Origin: an uncultured Alphaproteobacteria bacterium
GTDB lineage: Bacteria > Pseudomonadota > Alphaproteobacteria > HIMB59
Assembly (NCBI GenBank): GCA_902610415.1
Contig: CACLVL010000003.1
Coordinates: forward strand, 1-64,000
Direction of reading: 5' to 3'
DNA: 64,000 bases
A model generated the notes under the pieces. The model made no database searches, was not told where the DNA came from, and saw nothing but the letters and a program-made list of their open reading frames with translations. Positions 10,601-19,486 of this stretch are shown here, piece after piece. Position 1 is the stretch's first letter. Each line of letters opens with the position of its first letter. Made by a program: the position numbers and the translations under genes.

Positions 10601-11138
10601 GATTATTTCTGAGAAAGATACGATTTCTCAAATATTTTTTCCTGAAGTTTTTGATGAGTATATGAAACATAAAAAGAAATTTGGCAACACTAGTGTTATC
10701 CCAACTTCAAATTACTTTTTTGGTATGAATACAGATGAAGAAATATATGTATCTATTGAACCTGGAAAAACATTAATCATCAGATATTTCACTTTAAGTG
10801 AACCCAACGAAAAAGGTTTTAGAACAGTTTATTTTGAATTAAATGGTCAGGCTAGATCTGTTGACATTAAAGATAGTTCTATAGCAGTAGACGATTTAGC
10901 TAAAGAAATCGCAGATCCAAGCAACAAGGATCATGTGGCAGCCCCAATTCCAGGCTTGCTTGTAGATGTTGCCGTTACAGAAGGAATAAAAGTACCCAAG
11001 GGTGCAAAATTGTGCACTATCGAGGCAATGAAAATGGAAACAGTGATTTATGCCGATCAACCTGGAACCGTAGAGAGACTTTGTGTAAAAGCTGGCGAAA
11101 ACATTGAAGCTCAGCAACTTTTATTAATAATAAAATAA
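7674..11138 (+). CDS. pyc: Pyruvate carboxylase
   Basis: 1154 aa: biotin carboxylase, carboxyltransferase (DTTFRDAHQSLIATRMR) and biotinyl (IEAMKMET) domains. Confidence 0.96.
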   Translation: MRQIKKILIANRSEIAIRISRAATELGFKTVSIYSYEDRFALHRFKTDESYLVGSGLGPIQAYLDYKGIVQIAVNSGCDAIHPGYGFLSENPEFADECAKYNIIFVGPSPNIMRSLGNKVEAKKTAGKAKVPTIPSTGPLPKDLKKCKDLAKKIGYPIMLKASWGGGGRGMRVIKKETELENHINTARREAKSAFGKDDVFFEKLIEKAFHVEVQIIGDTHGNIVHLFERDCSLQRRHQKVVERAPAAYLSDKERNAICEAGVRIGKQVEYSCAGTVEFLMDAKSRDFFFIEVNPRVQVEHTVTEEITGIDIVKAQFLLAAGAKIGDDICGVPLQENIHMKGHAIQSRVTTEDAANDFAPDYGKINVYRSASGLGIRLDAGTASTGTIITPYYDSLLVKVTAKGQTPIEAKRRMNRALSEFRVRGVKTNIPFLLKLINHEGFDIFKYHTKFIDSEKSLFQFSGRKDRATKTLNFLAEVIVNGNPEVANRPRLRETTPAKLSDYGISRSKKAQETVNNTYKQILDAEGPSAVAHAVLKEKQLLITDTTFRDAHQSLIATRMRTQDMLGITDLYEERLKNLFSVECWGGATFDVALRFLKEDPWERLGKLREQMPSALLQMLFRGSNALGYTNYPDNVLRRFIQLSAQSGIDVFRIFDALNWIENMRVSIDEVLKSGKICEASICYSGDLSSPAEKKYTLEYYLKMAQKLEKMGVHFLAIKDMAGLCKPKAAKILFKELKKNIKIPIHFHTHDTSGNGVATLLNASDAGVDIVDVAIDSWSGFTSQPSFGAVLESLDGNNRDPKISSAVVRTAANYWEGVRKQYQPFESKTRTSMSEVYLHQMPGGQYTNLREQARSMGITDERWPELASMYAEVNKIFGDVIKVTPISKVVGDMAIYMLANNIQIEDVLDPKKDVGFPASVIEFFSGRLGQPYKGFPKALQKKILKGKKPINYRFGSKLPSLKIKNRTKELEKNYNEIISEKDTISQIFFPEVFDEYMKHKKKFGNTSVIPTSNYFFGMNTDEEIYVSIEPGKTLIIRYFTLSEPNEKGFRTVYFELNGQARSVDIKDSSIAVDDLAKEIADPSNKDHVAAPIPGLLVDVAVTEGIKVPKGAKLCTIEAMKMETVIYADQPGTVERLCVKAGENIEAQQLLLIIK

Positions 11139-11170
11139 TATTTAATAAAGAAATATGATAATAATTTATT

Positions 11171-12109
11171 TTGGTTAAAAAAATTATAACTGCAAAGCAT
11201 AGAGGATTTTGTGCTGGTGTCGATAGAGCTGTTGAGATGGTTGAAAAAAGCCTCATAAAATATGGAGCCCCAGTTTATGTTCGACATGAAATTGTTCATA
11301 ATAAATTTGTTGTTAACAATTTAAGGGAGAAAGGCGTTGTATTTGTAGACTCCTTAGAAGAAATACCTAAAAATACTAAACAACCAGTTATTTTTTCTGC
11401 ACATGGTGTTGGACAAAGAGTAATTAACAAAGCTAAAGATTATAATCTACTGTTTTACGATGCTATTTGCCCATTAGTTAGTAAGATTCATAAAGAAATA
11501 ATTCAACTAGAAAATAATGAATATCAAATAATTATGATTGGTCATGAACATCACCCAGAGGTTGAAGGAACTGCAGGTCAGATGAAAGACATAAGCAATT
11601 TAACTTTAGTTCAAAACTTAGAAGACGTTGATAAGTTATATTTTCCTCTCAGTCAAAAGATTGCTTACATAACTCAAACAACACTATCTGTGTTTGATAC
11701 ACAAGAAATTGTCGATGCCCTTGAAAAAAAATTTCCTTCTATACTCGCGCCTAAGAAATCTGATATCTGCTACGCAACTTCTAACAGGCAATTATCTGTT
11801 CAAGAAATGTCTAAAAATGTGGACGCATTCTTTGTAATAGGGGCACACAATAGTTCTAACTCCATTAGGTTAGTTGAAACGGCTAAAAAATTCGGCTGTG
11901 TGCATAGTGAGCTTATAGAAAATACAGATGACTTTGATTATTCAACCTTAGCAGAATTCAACATAATAGGTTTAACTGCAAGTGCCTCCGCTCCCGAAGA
12001 GCAATTAAATATGTTCATTGATCAAATTAAAAAGGTTTATAAAATTGAAGTTTTAAATTTTAAAGAAGACGAAAATATAACCTTCAAAATACCTAATTTT
12101 CTTAATTAA
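11171..12109 (+). CDS. ispH: 4-hydroxy-3-methylbut-2-enyl diphosphate reductase
   Basis: HRGFCAGVDRAVE...IFSAHGVG...ATSNRQ; TTG start. Confidence 0.95.
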   Translation: MVKKIITAKHRGFCAGVDRAVEMVEKSLIKYGAPVYVRHEIVHNKFVVNNLREKGVVFVDSLEEIPKNTKQPVIFSAHGVGQRVINKAKDYNLLFYDAICPLVSKIHKEIIQLENNEYQIIMIGHEHHPEVEGTAGQMKDISNLTLVQNLEDVDKLYFPLSQKIAYITQTTLSVFDTQEIVDALEKKFPSILAPKKSDICYATSNRQLSVQEMSKNVDAFFVIGAHNSSNSIRLVETAKKFGCVHSELIENTDDFDYSTLAEFNIIGLTASASAPEEQLNMFIDQIKKVYKIEVLNFKEDENITFKIPNFLN

Positions 12110-12917
12110 ATTTTCTTCTATAAAAAATATCTACTAAAGTCATATGAGGAAGGGTTAGAGCAGCTAATCCAATAAACAAAGTTTTTATAAAGGACTCTTC
12201 AAAAGAATAATTATTATAAAGGTAAACTATTGCTAAGCTTCCACCAATCCATGTTAGTAAAGTAAAAGAGATAGTAGTTATGGTTACAAACTTACTATTA
12301 GATAAGTGTTTTGAGGTATCTTTAAGTATCGATTTGACGTGTTTAAATGTATGAATAAAACAAAAATAAATTGAGAAAGCAACAAGTGGTTCAGTCAAAA
12401 AAACAATCAGTAATACAATAATCATTTCCAATAGACCCCATCTTAATCTTGGAACAATGAGTGCTAAATAACTATACCTAAGTAATAGAATGAAGTAGAA
12501 AAAATATGCTATGAAAAGATATTTTTGAAAATGAATAAAAGATGAATTAGATAAAAAAGTAAATATTTCAAATGTTTCACTTGTATGAAAAAAAATAATC
12601 CCAAATACAATATTTAAACCATGGGTTATCGATATTGACCACTTATATTTTCCTAATTTAAAATAAGACCAATCACATAATCCGAAATGAATTATGCTCA
12701 TAAAAATGAATATAAATAAAGCGACCACAGGAAAGTAAATCCAAAAAACAATTACAGATGCAGATATAATCAAATACAAGATAACAAAAATAAAAAAATC
12801 TTTTCTTGTCTTGTATCCTAATAAAGCTGCAACAGCCCCATCAAAAGAGCCGTGGGGGACACCTATGAAAGAAACCATACAAAGTGCGAGTAATGAGATA
12901 AAGCTTAGTTCATACAT
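12102..12917 (-). CDS. blh: Brp/Blh family beta-carotene 15,15'-dioxygenase (retinal synthesis)
   Basis: Multi-TM protein with GVPHGSFDGA and FIHTFKHVKS His motifs; next to crtY and proteorhodopsin. Confidence 0.88.
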   Translation of the reverse strand: MYELSFISLLALCMVSFIGVPHGSFDGAVAALLGYKTRKDFFIFVILYLIISASVIVFWIYFPVVALFIFIFMSIIHFGLCDWSYFKLGKYKWSISITHGLNIVFGIIFFHTSETFEIFTFLSNSSFIHFQKYLFIAYFFYFILLLRYSYLALIVPRLRWGLLEMIIVLLIVFLTEPLVAFSIYFCFIHTFKHVKSILKDTSKHLSNSKFVTITTISFTLLTWIGGSLAIVYLYNNYSFEESFIKTLFIGLAALTLPHMTLVDIFYRRKFN

Positions 12918-14003
12918 TTAGTTAATAATAGTACCAAGAGCACTTTTTATAAATTTATATTTAGGCATTGACATTATAACCTTTAATTTTGTTGTAGTGC
13001 CAGATATGCCCATCATAAATGATGCAAATTCATTCCCATTTAGTGAATTGGCCATATTAATAAAAGTTTTTTCAGTCCCATTATTATTTTTTAAGTAATT
13101 GACAAATACTTTATCCATCCACTGATCAAAATAGGAATGATGTTTTTTCTCAGAGTCATCATTCTGTCTCAATAAGTTTTTTAGAAAAAAAGAAAAAGCA
13201 TAACCTGTTGATATTTTAGTGGCGCCCCCTCTTGAGCCAATATTAATATAATTTTTGTATGATTTATTTCTAATATCATACATCGGTAAAGCGCCTTTTT
13301 CTTCATCAACTATTGTATATTCAGACATCTTTAACTTTGTCTCAATATATTTTTTAATTTGATCTTTATACCAACTATCAGCTTGGATTTCTGAGGAGAA
13401 AACCGTTGACTCAACTAATACTTTATTTTCACTTATCGGCAAACAATACATAAAATGTAATCCAACATTTTGGTCAACGCGAAAATCCATTAAAGTAACT
13501 TTTTTGTTATCAATAACTTGCTTAGTATCTATAAGGTACCCAAAGAAATGCTGCTTAACTTTATTTTCCTCTAATTTCGGTGTTCTAGAGTCATAAATTT
13601 TCTTTGCAAAAACTCTTTCACCGTTCTCAAGCTCTATTTCAAAGTATTTCTCTAAATTACTAATACTTTGAACATTTAGGGTTTTAATAGACAAGTTTTC
13701 TAAGTTGTCTAAACAATATTTTTTCCAATCTTGAAACCGTATTGTGCAATACGGTAAATCTTTAGTTTCATGTAATATACATTCATTTGCCAAGTAAAAT
13801 TCCCAATTAAACCATTTTTTTTGTGCAAGATTGCTAAAATTTTCCATCCAATCTGTCATCCAGAATGCAAAAAAATTATTTCTTTTATTATAATATTCTT
13901 TATCGATACCAATAAGACTATGGCTCGTTCCCTCATAATTTAATTTAGCTGTAGCTAGAGCACTAGCGCCCATACCTATAAAAGCGACGTCATATATTTT
14001 CAT
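12918..14003 (-). CDS. crtY: Lycopene beta-cyclase
   Basis: N-terminal dinucleotide-binding region IGMGASALATA; CrtY-like length and context between blh and crtB. Confidence 0.85.
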   Translation of the reverse strand: MKIYDVAFIGMGASALATAKLNYEGTSHSLIGIDKEYYNKRNNFFAFWMTDWMENFSNLAQKKWFNWEFYLANECILHETKDLPYCTIRFQDWKKYCLDNLENLSIKTLNVQSISNLEKYFEIELENGERVFAKKIYDSRTPKLEENKVKQHFFGYLIDTKQVIDNKKVTLMDFRVDQNVGLHFMYCLPISENKVLVESTVFSSEIQADSWYKDQIKKYIETKLKMSEYTIVDEEKGALPMYDIRNKSYKNYINIGSRGGATKISTGYAFSFFLKNLLRQNDDSEKKHHSYFDQWMDKVFVNYLKNNNGTEKTFINMANSLNGNEFASFMMGISGTTTKLKVIMSMPKYKFIKSALGTIIN

Positions 14004-14865
14004 TTTTAAAATTATCTCTAATTGGTTTATAGGATGTAAAAATACTCTTTAAAAATAAAAATTCAGGTATTGAGGCTATTGTAATCCATAATTTCTCTAA
14101 TTTATTTAAATAAACTCTTTCGAATTGATACGCATACCTTTTCTTTTTAATTTTATCACCAATCCCTTTATAAATTTTTGCTGCGAAAAATATCGCTAAT
14201 CTTGTTTTTAGAGGAATAAATTTCATGCCACAAAAACCATTTGCATAAAATTTTTCAGAGAGCTCTATTAAGTTCTTAATTGATAATTCAATTATTTTAT
14301 TTTTTTGTTCATCAATATTATTATCTGTTAAATCACTTAAGGTAACTTCACCTATCCATTCCTGAGGCAAATACACTCTATTTAATTTAGCATCTTCAAA
14401 CACATCTCTTGCAATATTAGTCAATTGCATTGCAATTCCTAGATCAACAGCATGTTTTCTGGCTTCATTATTTTTAGTATTAATAATTGGTAGCATCATC
14501 AAGCCAACTGTTCCAGCCACTCTATAGGAGTACTCTACTAATTCCTTCTCATTAGCAATTCTAACATTTTGTTGATCACTTATTAATCCATCTATTAAAT
14601 CATTTAATATATTTAAATTGATTTGGTTTTGTTCAAAGAAAATATTGATCTCAGATGTTTTGTTTTCCTTAACTTGTTCGAATATATCTTTTATTTGAGA
14701 GGACGTATCTAAATCTGAACTGTCAGCAACGTCATCTAGATAGCGGCATATACTATAAAGTTTTGAAGCAGCAATTCTATTTTTCTTAGGTAAGAAAAAA
14801 CTTGCCCAATAAAAACTTTTACCCTCTGATTTAATGCTATAGGTGTTTATTTTAAAAGATGTCAC
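13990..14865 (-). CDS. crtB: Phytoene synthase
   Basis: SICRYLDDVAD and QLTNIARDVFEDA Asp-rich motifs; overlaps crtY. Confidence 0.93.
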   Translation of the reverse strand: MTSFKINTYSIKSEGKSFYWASFFLPKKNRIAASKLYSICRYLDDVADSSDLDTSSQIKDIFEQVKENKTSEINIFFEQNQINLNILNDLIDGLISDQQNVRIANEKELVEYSYRVAGTVGLMMLPIINTKNNEARKHAVDLGIAMQLTNIARDVFEDAKLNRVYLPQEWIGEVTLSDLTDNNIDEQKNKIIELSIKNLIELSEKFYANGFCGMKFIPLKTRLAIFFAAKIYKGIGDKIKKKRYAYQFERVYLNKLEKLWITIASIPEFLFLKSIFTSYKPIRDNFKNENI

Positions 14866-14866
14866 C

Positions 14867-16354
14867 TTAATGACTAACTTTAAAATCCTTAATTATAAGT
14901 TTCTCAATCACTTTAGCTGAACACAGTACTCCTGGTATTCCAGCACCTGGATGTGATCCCGCTGCAGAGAAATACAGATTTGATATTTTTTTATCTCTGT
15001 TGTGATAACGAAACCATGCTGATTGAGAAAATATTGGAGCTACTGAAAACCCTGCTCCATATTTTGATCTATAATCTTTTTTAAAATCTTCAGGAGTCAT
15101 CCAAAACTCTGCCTCTATATTTTCTGTTAATCCCGGCATAACGGTTCTATCTAAGGCTTCGACTATTTTATCTTTAAGTTTTGGCCCTTCTGTGTCCCAT
15201 TGAACATTTCCTTGAAGATTGGGAACAGGGCATAACACGTAAAAACTATCACATCCCTCAGGCGCAAAAGTTTCATCTGTTGCAGTAGGTCGATGAAGAT
15301 AAAGTGAAAAATCATCTGTTAAAATTTTTTTCTCAAAAATATCGTGAAGTAATTCTTTATATCTTTCAGACATCCAAATAGTGTGGTGAGCAACGTTAGA
15401 AAATTTTTTCTTAGATCCAAAAAAAAGAACATACAGACCCATAGAATAGTGTGTAAATTTTTTAGGCTTTAAAAGACTGTCTCTTGAATACTTTGAAGGC
15501 AACATCTCACTATAAACTGTGGGAGGGTCTGCATTACATATCACAAGATCTGCTTCTATTTTACTTCCGTCTGTGAGCACAACATTTTCTGCTTTACCGT
15601 TAGTTATAGAAATTCTTTCAACATCGGACTGTTTTTTTATATTAATGCCTTGCCTTATCATTAAATTTTCTAGCTCTTTTACAATTTTACCTGTACCGCC
15701 CATACAAAAGTACACTCCCCATTTTCGCTCGAGGTAGTGTATCAATGCGTATATAGATGTTGTTGTAAATGGATTACCTCCAACTAACAAAGGATGTATT
15801 GAAAATGCTTTCCTTAGATACTTATTTTTTAATTTGCTATTTACCAGTTGACTAACTGTTAAATAGCTCTTTAGTTTGATTAAAGAGGGTAATTGTTTTG
15901 CCATTTCCCAGAATGAAATAAAGGGTTTATCTGATAGCTTTTCAAAGCCTATCTCAAAAATATCTTTTGATGTTTTTAATAATTTGTCATAGCCTTTGAC
16001 ATCATTTTCATCAAATTTTCTAATTTCATTATTTGTATCCTCTATAGAAGGTCGATAATCAAAAGTTTTCCCACTATGAAAGTAAAACCTATACCAAGGG
16101 TCTAAGGATTTGAAATCTAAATGATCTTTGAGGTCTTCTCCAAACAACTTGAATAGTTCTTCAAATAAGAATGGTGCTGTTATTACTGTTGGTCCAGCAT
16201 CGTGTTTGTAGCCATCTTTCTCAAACACTCTAGCCCTTCCACCAAGCATGTTAAGCCTCTCAATAAGAGTGACGTCAAAACCTAGCTTTCTACACCTTAA
16301 CGCTGCAGCTAGTCCTCCAAACCCTCCACCAATTACAACAACTTTTTTACTCAA
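14867..16354 (-). CDS. crtI: Phytoene desaturase
   Basis: VVVIGGGFGGLAAALR FAD motif; AAGSHPGAGIPGVLCSAKV. Confidence 0.95.
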   Translation of the reverse strand: MSKKVVVIGGGFGGLAAALRCRKLGFDVTLIERLNMLGGRARVFEKDGYKHDAGPTVITAPFLFEELFKLFGEDLKDHLDFKSLDPWYRFYFHSGKTFDYRPSIEDTNNEIRKFDENDVKGYDKLLKTSKDIFEIGFEKLSDKPFISFWEMAKQLPSLIKLKSYLTVSQLVNSKLKNKYLRKAFSIHPLLVGGNPFTTTSIYALIHYLERKWGVYFCMGGTGKIVKELENLMIRQGINIKKQSDVERISITNGKAENVVLTDGSKIEADLVICNADPPTVYSEMLPSKYSRDSLLKPKKFTHYSMGLYVLFFGSKKKFSNVAHHTIWMSERYKELLHDIFEKKILTDDFSLYLHRPTATDETFAPEGCDSFYVLCPVPNLQGNVQWDTEGPKLKDKIVEALDRTVMPGLTENIEAEFWMTPEDFKKDYRSKYGAGFSVAPIFSQSAWFRYHNRDKKISNLYFSAAGSHPGAGIPGVLCSAKVIEKLIIKDFKVSH

Positions 16355-16386
16355 GATTATTAAAATATAGGAATTTTAGATAAAAA

Positions 16387-16415
16387 AAACCAGGCAAGTT
16401 AGCCTTGCCTGGTTT
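16387..16415 (-). terminator. Rho-independent terminator after proteorhodopsin
   Basis: AAACCAGGCAAG/CTTGCCTGGTTT 12-bp stem, 5-nt loop, then a T tract on the minus strand (A8 on plus, 16382-16389). Confidence 0.88.
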
Positions 16416-16435
16416 AAATAGGTTATAAAGCTTTA

Positions 16436-17203
16436 TTAAGCTTTCTTGCCTGATGATGCTACTGCAGCAGCCCAAATAACTGCGACAAAAGCTATCTTAT
16501 TCACAACGTCAGCAACGTTATAGATAACGTTTAATGTTACGGCATCAGCTCCTCCAGTTAAGTAACCGAAGAAATATCCTAAAGGATAAATAGCCCAACC
16601 AACAGTAACGATCCATCTCATTGTGTTGAAAGCTGTTTGAACAGCTGCAGGACACTTGTCAGCAGCAGCTTTACCAGCTTCACCAGCAAAAATTTCATAT
16701 AAAATGTATGCCCAACCAGCTAGACCTACAATGAATCCTGCCCATGCGTTAATGAAGCCTGCTTCACCAGCGTAACCAGCTACAAGCATCACTAAAGTAC
16801 CAATTAATAGTCTCCAGAAAATACCAGCTGAAACTGTAGCAACAGCAGCAAGGATTATGTAAAATTCAATCATCTGTAAAGGAACAGTGATTAACCAGTC
16901 AACATATCTATAAACAGTAGGTGTAGCACCTGTTGTTACCCACACTTCTCTCATGTAGAAGTAGTGAACTGCAGCAACTAAACAAACAAGACCACCAAGT
17001 GCAAGAGATGTCTTCCACTTTCCTGATACGTTGTTAGTCTCTAAAAAAAAGAATGCAGTAGCGGCAACCATACACATTGAGATAACCCAAAAAGATATCC
17101 CAACAAAGTCGTTTGGCTCTAAGCCAACGCTTGCAGAAGCTATTCCTGGCAGTGCAACTAGTGCAGCTGTTGGGATAGCCATTGATTTCAAAAACTTAAT
17201 CAT
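16436..17203 (-). CDS. Proteorhodopsin, proton-pump type (D/T/E motif, Gln at the spectral-tuning site)
   Basis: RYVDWLITVPLQMIEFY (D102, T106, Q110, E113) and Schiff-base Lys K236 in NVADVVNKIAFV. Confidence 0.96.
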   Translation of the reverse strand: MIKFLKSMAIPTAALVALPGIASASVGLEPNDFVGISFWVISMCMVAATAFFFLETNNVSGKWKTSLALGGLVCLVAAVHYFYMREVWVTTGATPTVYRYVDWLITVPLQMIEFYIILAAVATVSAGIFWRLLIGTLVMLVAGYAGEAGFINAWAGFIVGLAGWAYILYEIFAGEAGKAAADKCPAAVQTAFNTMRWIVTVGWAIYPLGYFFGYLTGGADAVTLNVIYNVADVVNKIAFVAVIWAAAVASSGKKA

Positions 17204-17275
17204 TGAGTACTCCTTTTCTTAAGTTCTAAAACTTATAACAGAATCCTAATAGTTAGGATTTGCTAATTTGAAGGG

Positions 17276-17281
17276 ATTATA
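17276..17281 (-). promoter_or_regulatory. Candidate -10 hexamer (TATAAT on minus) for proteorhodopsin
   Basis: Exact TATAAT about 73 nt upstream of the start; T-rich stretch at -35; AAGGAGT RBS before the ATG. Confidence 0.45.
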
Positions 17282-17342
17282 GGTATTAATTGCAAAAAAA
17301 AAATACTTAATATGACTTTTATTAATATATTTTGGGAGTATA

Positions 17343-17564
17343 GTGGGTAAAAAAATGGCTATTTTTCAAGATAGTGTACTGTTTAATGGGTTTTTATTCT
17401 TTTTATCCACACTGTTGTTATGGATATTACTGAAATTCAACAAAAGCTACATAAATAACAAAAAAACTAAGAAAATCTTTAATTTCATTATTTATCTAGT
17501 TTTTATTGGAGTCATTATATTCATTTTTGATAATCATACGTCACATTATTTAGATAACTTGTAA
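17343..17564 (+). CDS. Small hypothetical membrane protein upstream of crtE
   Basis: Two hydrophobic segments; GTG start (alternative ATG at 17355); ends 4 bp before the prenyl synthase. Confidence 0.6.
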   Translation: MGKKMAIFQDSVLFNGFLFFLSTLLLWILLKFNKSYINNKKTKKIFNFIIYLVFIGVIIFIFDNHTSHYLDNL

Positions 17565-17568
17565 GTAC

Positions 17569-18468
17569 ATGAAAATAAGTGCAACCTTCGACGAAACACA
17601 AATTAAATCATTTTCTCTTAATTTTGACAAAAAGCTCCTCCGACACATTCAAAAATTAAAATCACCCGATAAACGCATCAAAAAGGCATTGCTTTACTTT
17701 GCCAAAACTGGGGGGAAAAGGATCAGACCTTTCTTACTTTACTATATGGGTTCATTTTTAAATATTAAGTCTATCCTACTAGATGACTTTGCCCTCTCAA
17801 TTGAGTGTGTTCATCTTCATTCTTTAATTCATGATGATTTGCCTTCTATGGATAACGACGACTATAGAAGAGGAAGGCTAACTGTTCACAAAAAATTTGA
17901 TGAGGCCACTGCTGTCTTAGCTGGAGATATGTTCCAGGTCTTATCAGTAAAAACTCTAGCAGAGTCAAAATATCTATCTGCTAGTCAAAAAGTAAATTCA
18001 ATTGAGATGCTCTCCAAAGCTAATGGCATGGAAGGCTTGATAGCAGGACAATCCTTAGATATTTATATGAAAAAAAATTCTAGTATAAAACAAATAGAAG
18101 AGATGTATCTTTTAAAAACAGGTGCTCTATTTAGTTTGTGCTTCAATCTTCTTTTAAACGTAAAAAATTTGAATGTGAGTAAGAAGAGAGAATTAAAAAT
18201 TATTGGTAATACCATTGGAAAAATTTTTCAAATTACAGATGATATGTTAGATAGATGGGGCAATGAACGCGAAGTTGGTAAAAAAATTAAAAAAGACTCA
18301 AAAAAAGCTAGTATTGCTTATAAGCTTAGTCGTATTGAATGCACGAAATATCTAAATCAAATACAGAATAAAAATTACAAAACAATGCAAAAATTCTTTG
18401 GTACAAATAAGGAGGCCTTGCTATACATGTCAAGTCTTGTAAACTTTATTGTCAATCGTGTTAAATAA
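17569..18468 (+). CDS. crtE: Polyprenyl (geranylgeranyl/farnesyl) diphosphate synthase
   Basis: GGKRIRPFL, HDDLPSMDNDDYRRG first Asp-rich motif, QITDDMLD second Asp-rich motif; product length not determinable here. Confidence 0.85.
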   Translation: MKISATFDETQIKSFSLNFDKKLLRHIQKLKSPDKRIKKALLYFAKTGGKRIRPFLLYYMGSFLNIKSILLDDFALSIECVHLHSLIHDDLPSMDNDDYRRGRLTVHKKFDEATAVLAGDMFQVLSVKTLAESKYLSASQKVNSIEMLSKANGMEGLIAGQSLDIYMKKNSSIKQIEEMYLLKTGALFSLCFNLLLNVKNLNVSKKRELKIIGNTIGKIFQITDDMLDRWGNEREVGKKIKKDSKKASIAYKLSRIECTKYLNQIQNKNYKTMQKFFGTNKEALLYMSSLVNFIVNRVK

Positions 18469-18507
18469 AGAAAAAGATTTTTTAATAAATGAAACGGCTC
18501 ACATTAA

Positions 18508-18981
18508 ATGACAATCAATGAAAATGAATTAGTTGCTGCTCGTATAGCTTGGGGCGAAAGTATAATTGCAATTTCAAAAGCTTATGAAAAATCAGGCATT
18601 GATGATGCCACAATTGTTGCAAATGAAATGTTAGATCAGCTATATGGGTTTGAGTTTGGGCCAGTCTTATTTAAACCAACTCTGAGTGGGGGCAGCCAAA
18701 CATTTCGATCAAATAAAGAGGGCGCCTTATCTTATTTTATTGGAAATAACCCAAAGTACCCTTTGGATAGTGGATTTGGAATTAAGTCTTGGCGTGAAGT
18801 TAAATCAGAAACATCCTCAACATTTGTAGAGGAGAGTATTGCCATGTGGATGGGTTGGGTAACACTGATCGACAAAAAAGGAGATCAGGTTAAAGTTGAT
18901 AAAAGCTGGGGTTATAAAAAAACTAAAAACGGTGCATTGAAAATAGTATTGCACCACTCTTCACTACCTTATAAAGCATAA
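18508..18981 (+). CDS. SnoaL-like / NTF2-fold protein (members often labelled phosphoribosyl-AMP cyclohydrolase)
   Basis: WGESIIAISKAY...LYGFEFGPVLFKPT...EGALSYFIG...LHHSSLPY. Confidence 0.6.
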   Translation: MTINENELVAARIAWGESIIAISKAYEKSGIDDATIVANEMLDQLYGFEFGPVLFKPTLSGGSQTFRSNKEGALSYFIGNNPKYPLDSGFGIKSWREVKSETSSTFVEESIAMWMGWVTLIDKKGDQVKVDKSWGYKKTKNGALKIVLHHSSLPYKA

Positions 18982-19033
18982 AAACTCATTTAATTCACAG
19001 AGGATATATTATACTTAATTGGGTTACTAAAAT

Positions 19034-19432
19034 TTAATCATCAGTAACCTTTACTATGTATTCGTGAGGTTTTCCCTCTAAAGTAAATTCATCGTAAAGA
19101 TTTGAATTAAATGTAATTTTTATAAAATTTTCTTTTAGATTAAAAAAGCGTTGAGGAACATGCACCCAGTTAGAATAAACTCTTGTAATTTTTATATCAT
19201 TTATAAATAATTGTAAGTATCCCATGTTAGACTGATTTTCAGTTCCAATTTGTGAGGGGTTTAATGTAAAATTTTCTAAATCAATATATAAATTATATCC
19301 ATCCACTTTATCTTTTATAATTTCTAAATTAATCAAAGGATAAGGCTTCTCGGCATCTATCTTGTTCCCAGGGTGATGAGCAAAACAATTAAAGGATATA
19401 AATAATAAAAATATTGAAAATTTAATATTCAT
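19034..19432 (-). CDS. Hypothetical exported protein
   Basis: Signal peptide (MNIKFSIFLLFISFNCFAHHPG) followed by a beta-rich-looking domain. Confidence 0.6.
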   Translation of the reverse strand: MNIKFSIFLLFISFNCFAHHPGNKIDAEKPYPLINLEIIKDKVDGYNLYIDLENFTLNPSQIGTENQSNMGYLQLFINDIKITRVYSNWVHVPQRFFNLKENFIKITFNSNLYDEFTLEGKPHEYIVKVTDD

Positions 19433-19486
19433 TAGGATTAAATATATTATTTATTACTCTTTGTTAAATGATTATCTGTTTAAAAT

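Noticed and set aside
10896-11299. Three overlapping minus-strand ORFs
   Set aside because: They overlap the biotinyl end of pyc and the start of ispH, both well supported.
17403-17411. Exact TTATCCACA DnaA-box consensus
   Set aside because: Single copy inside a small coding ORF and far from dnaA; no cluster, so likely chance.
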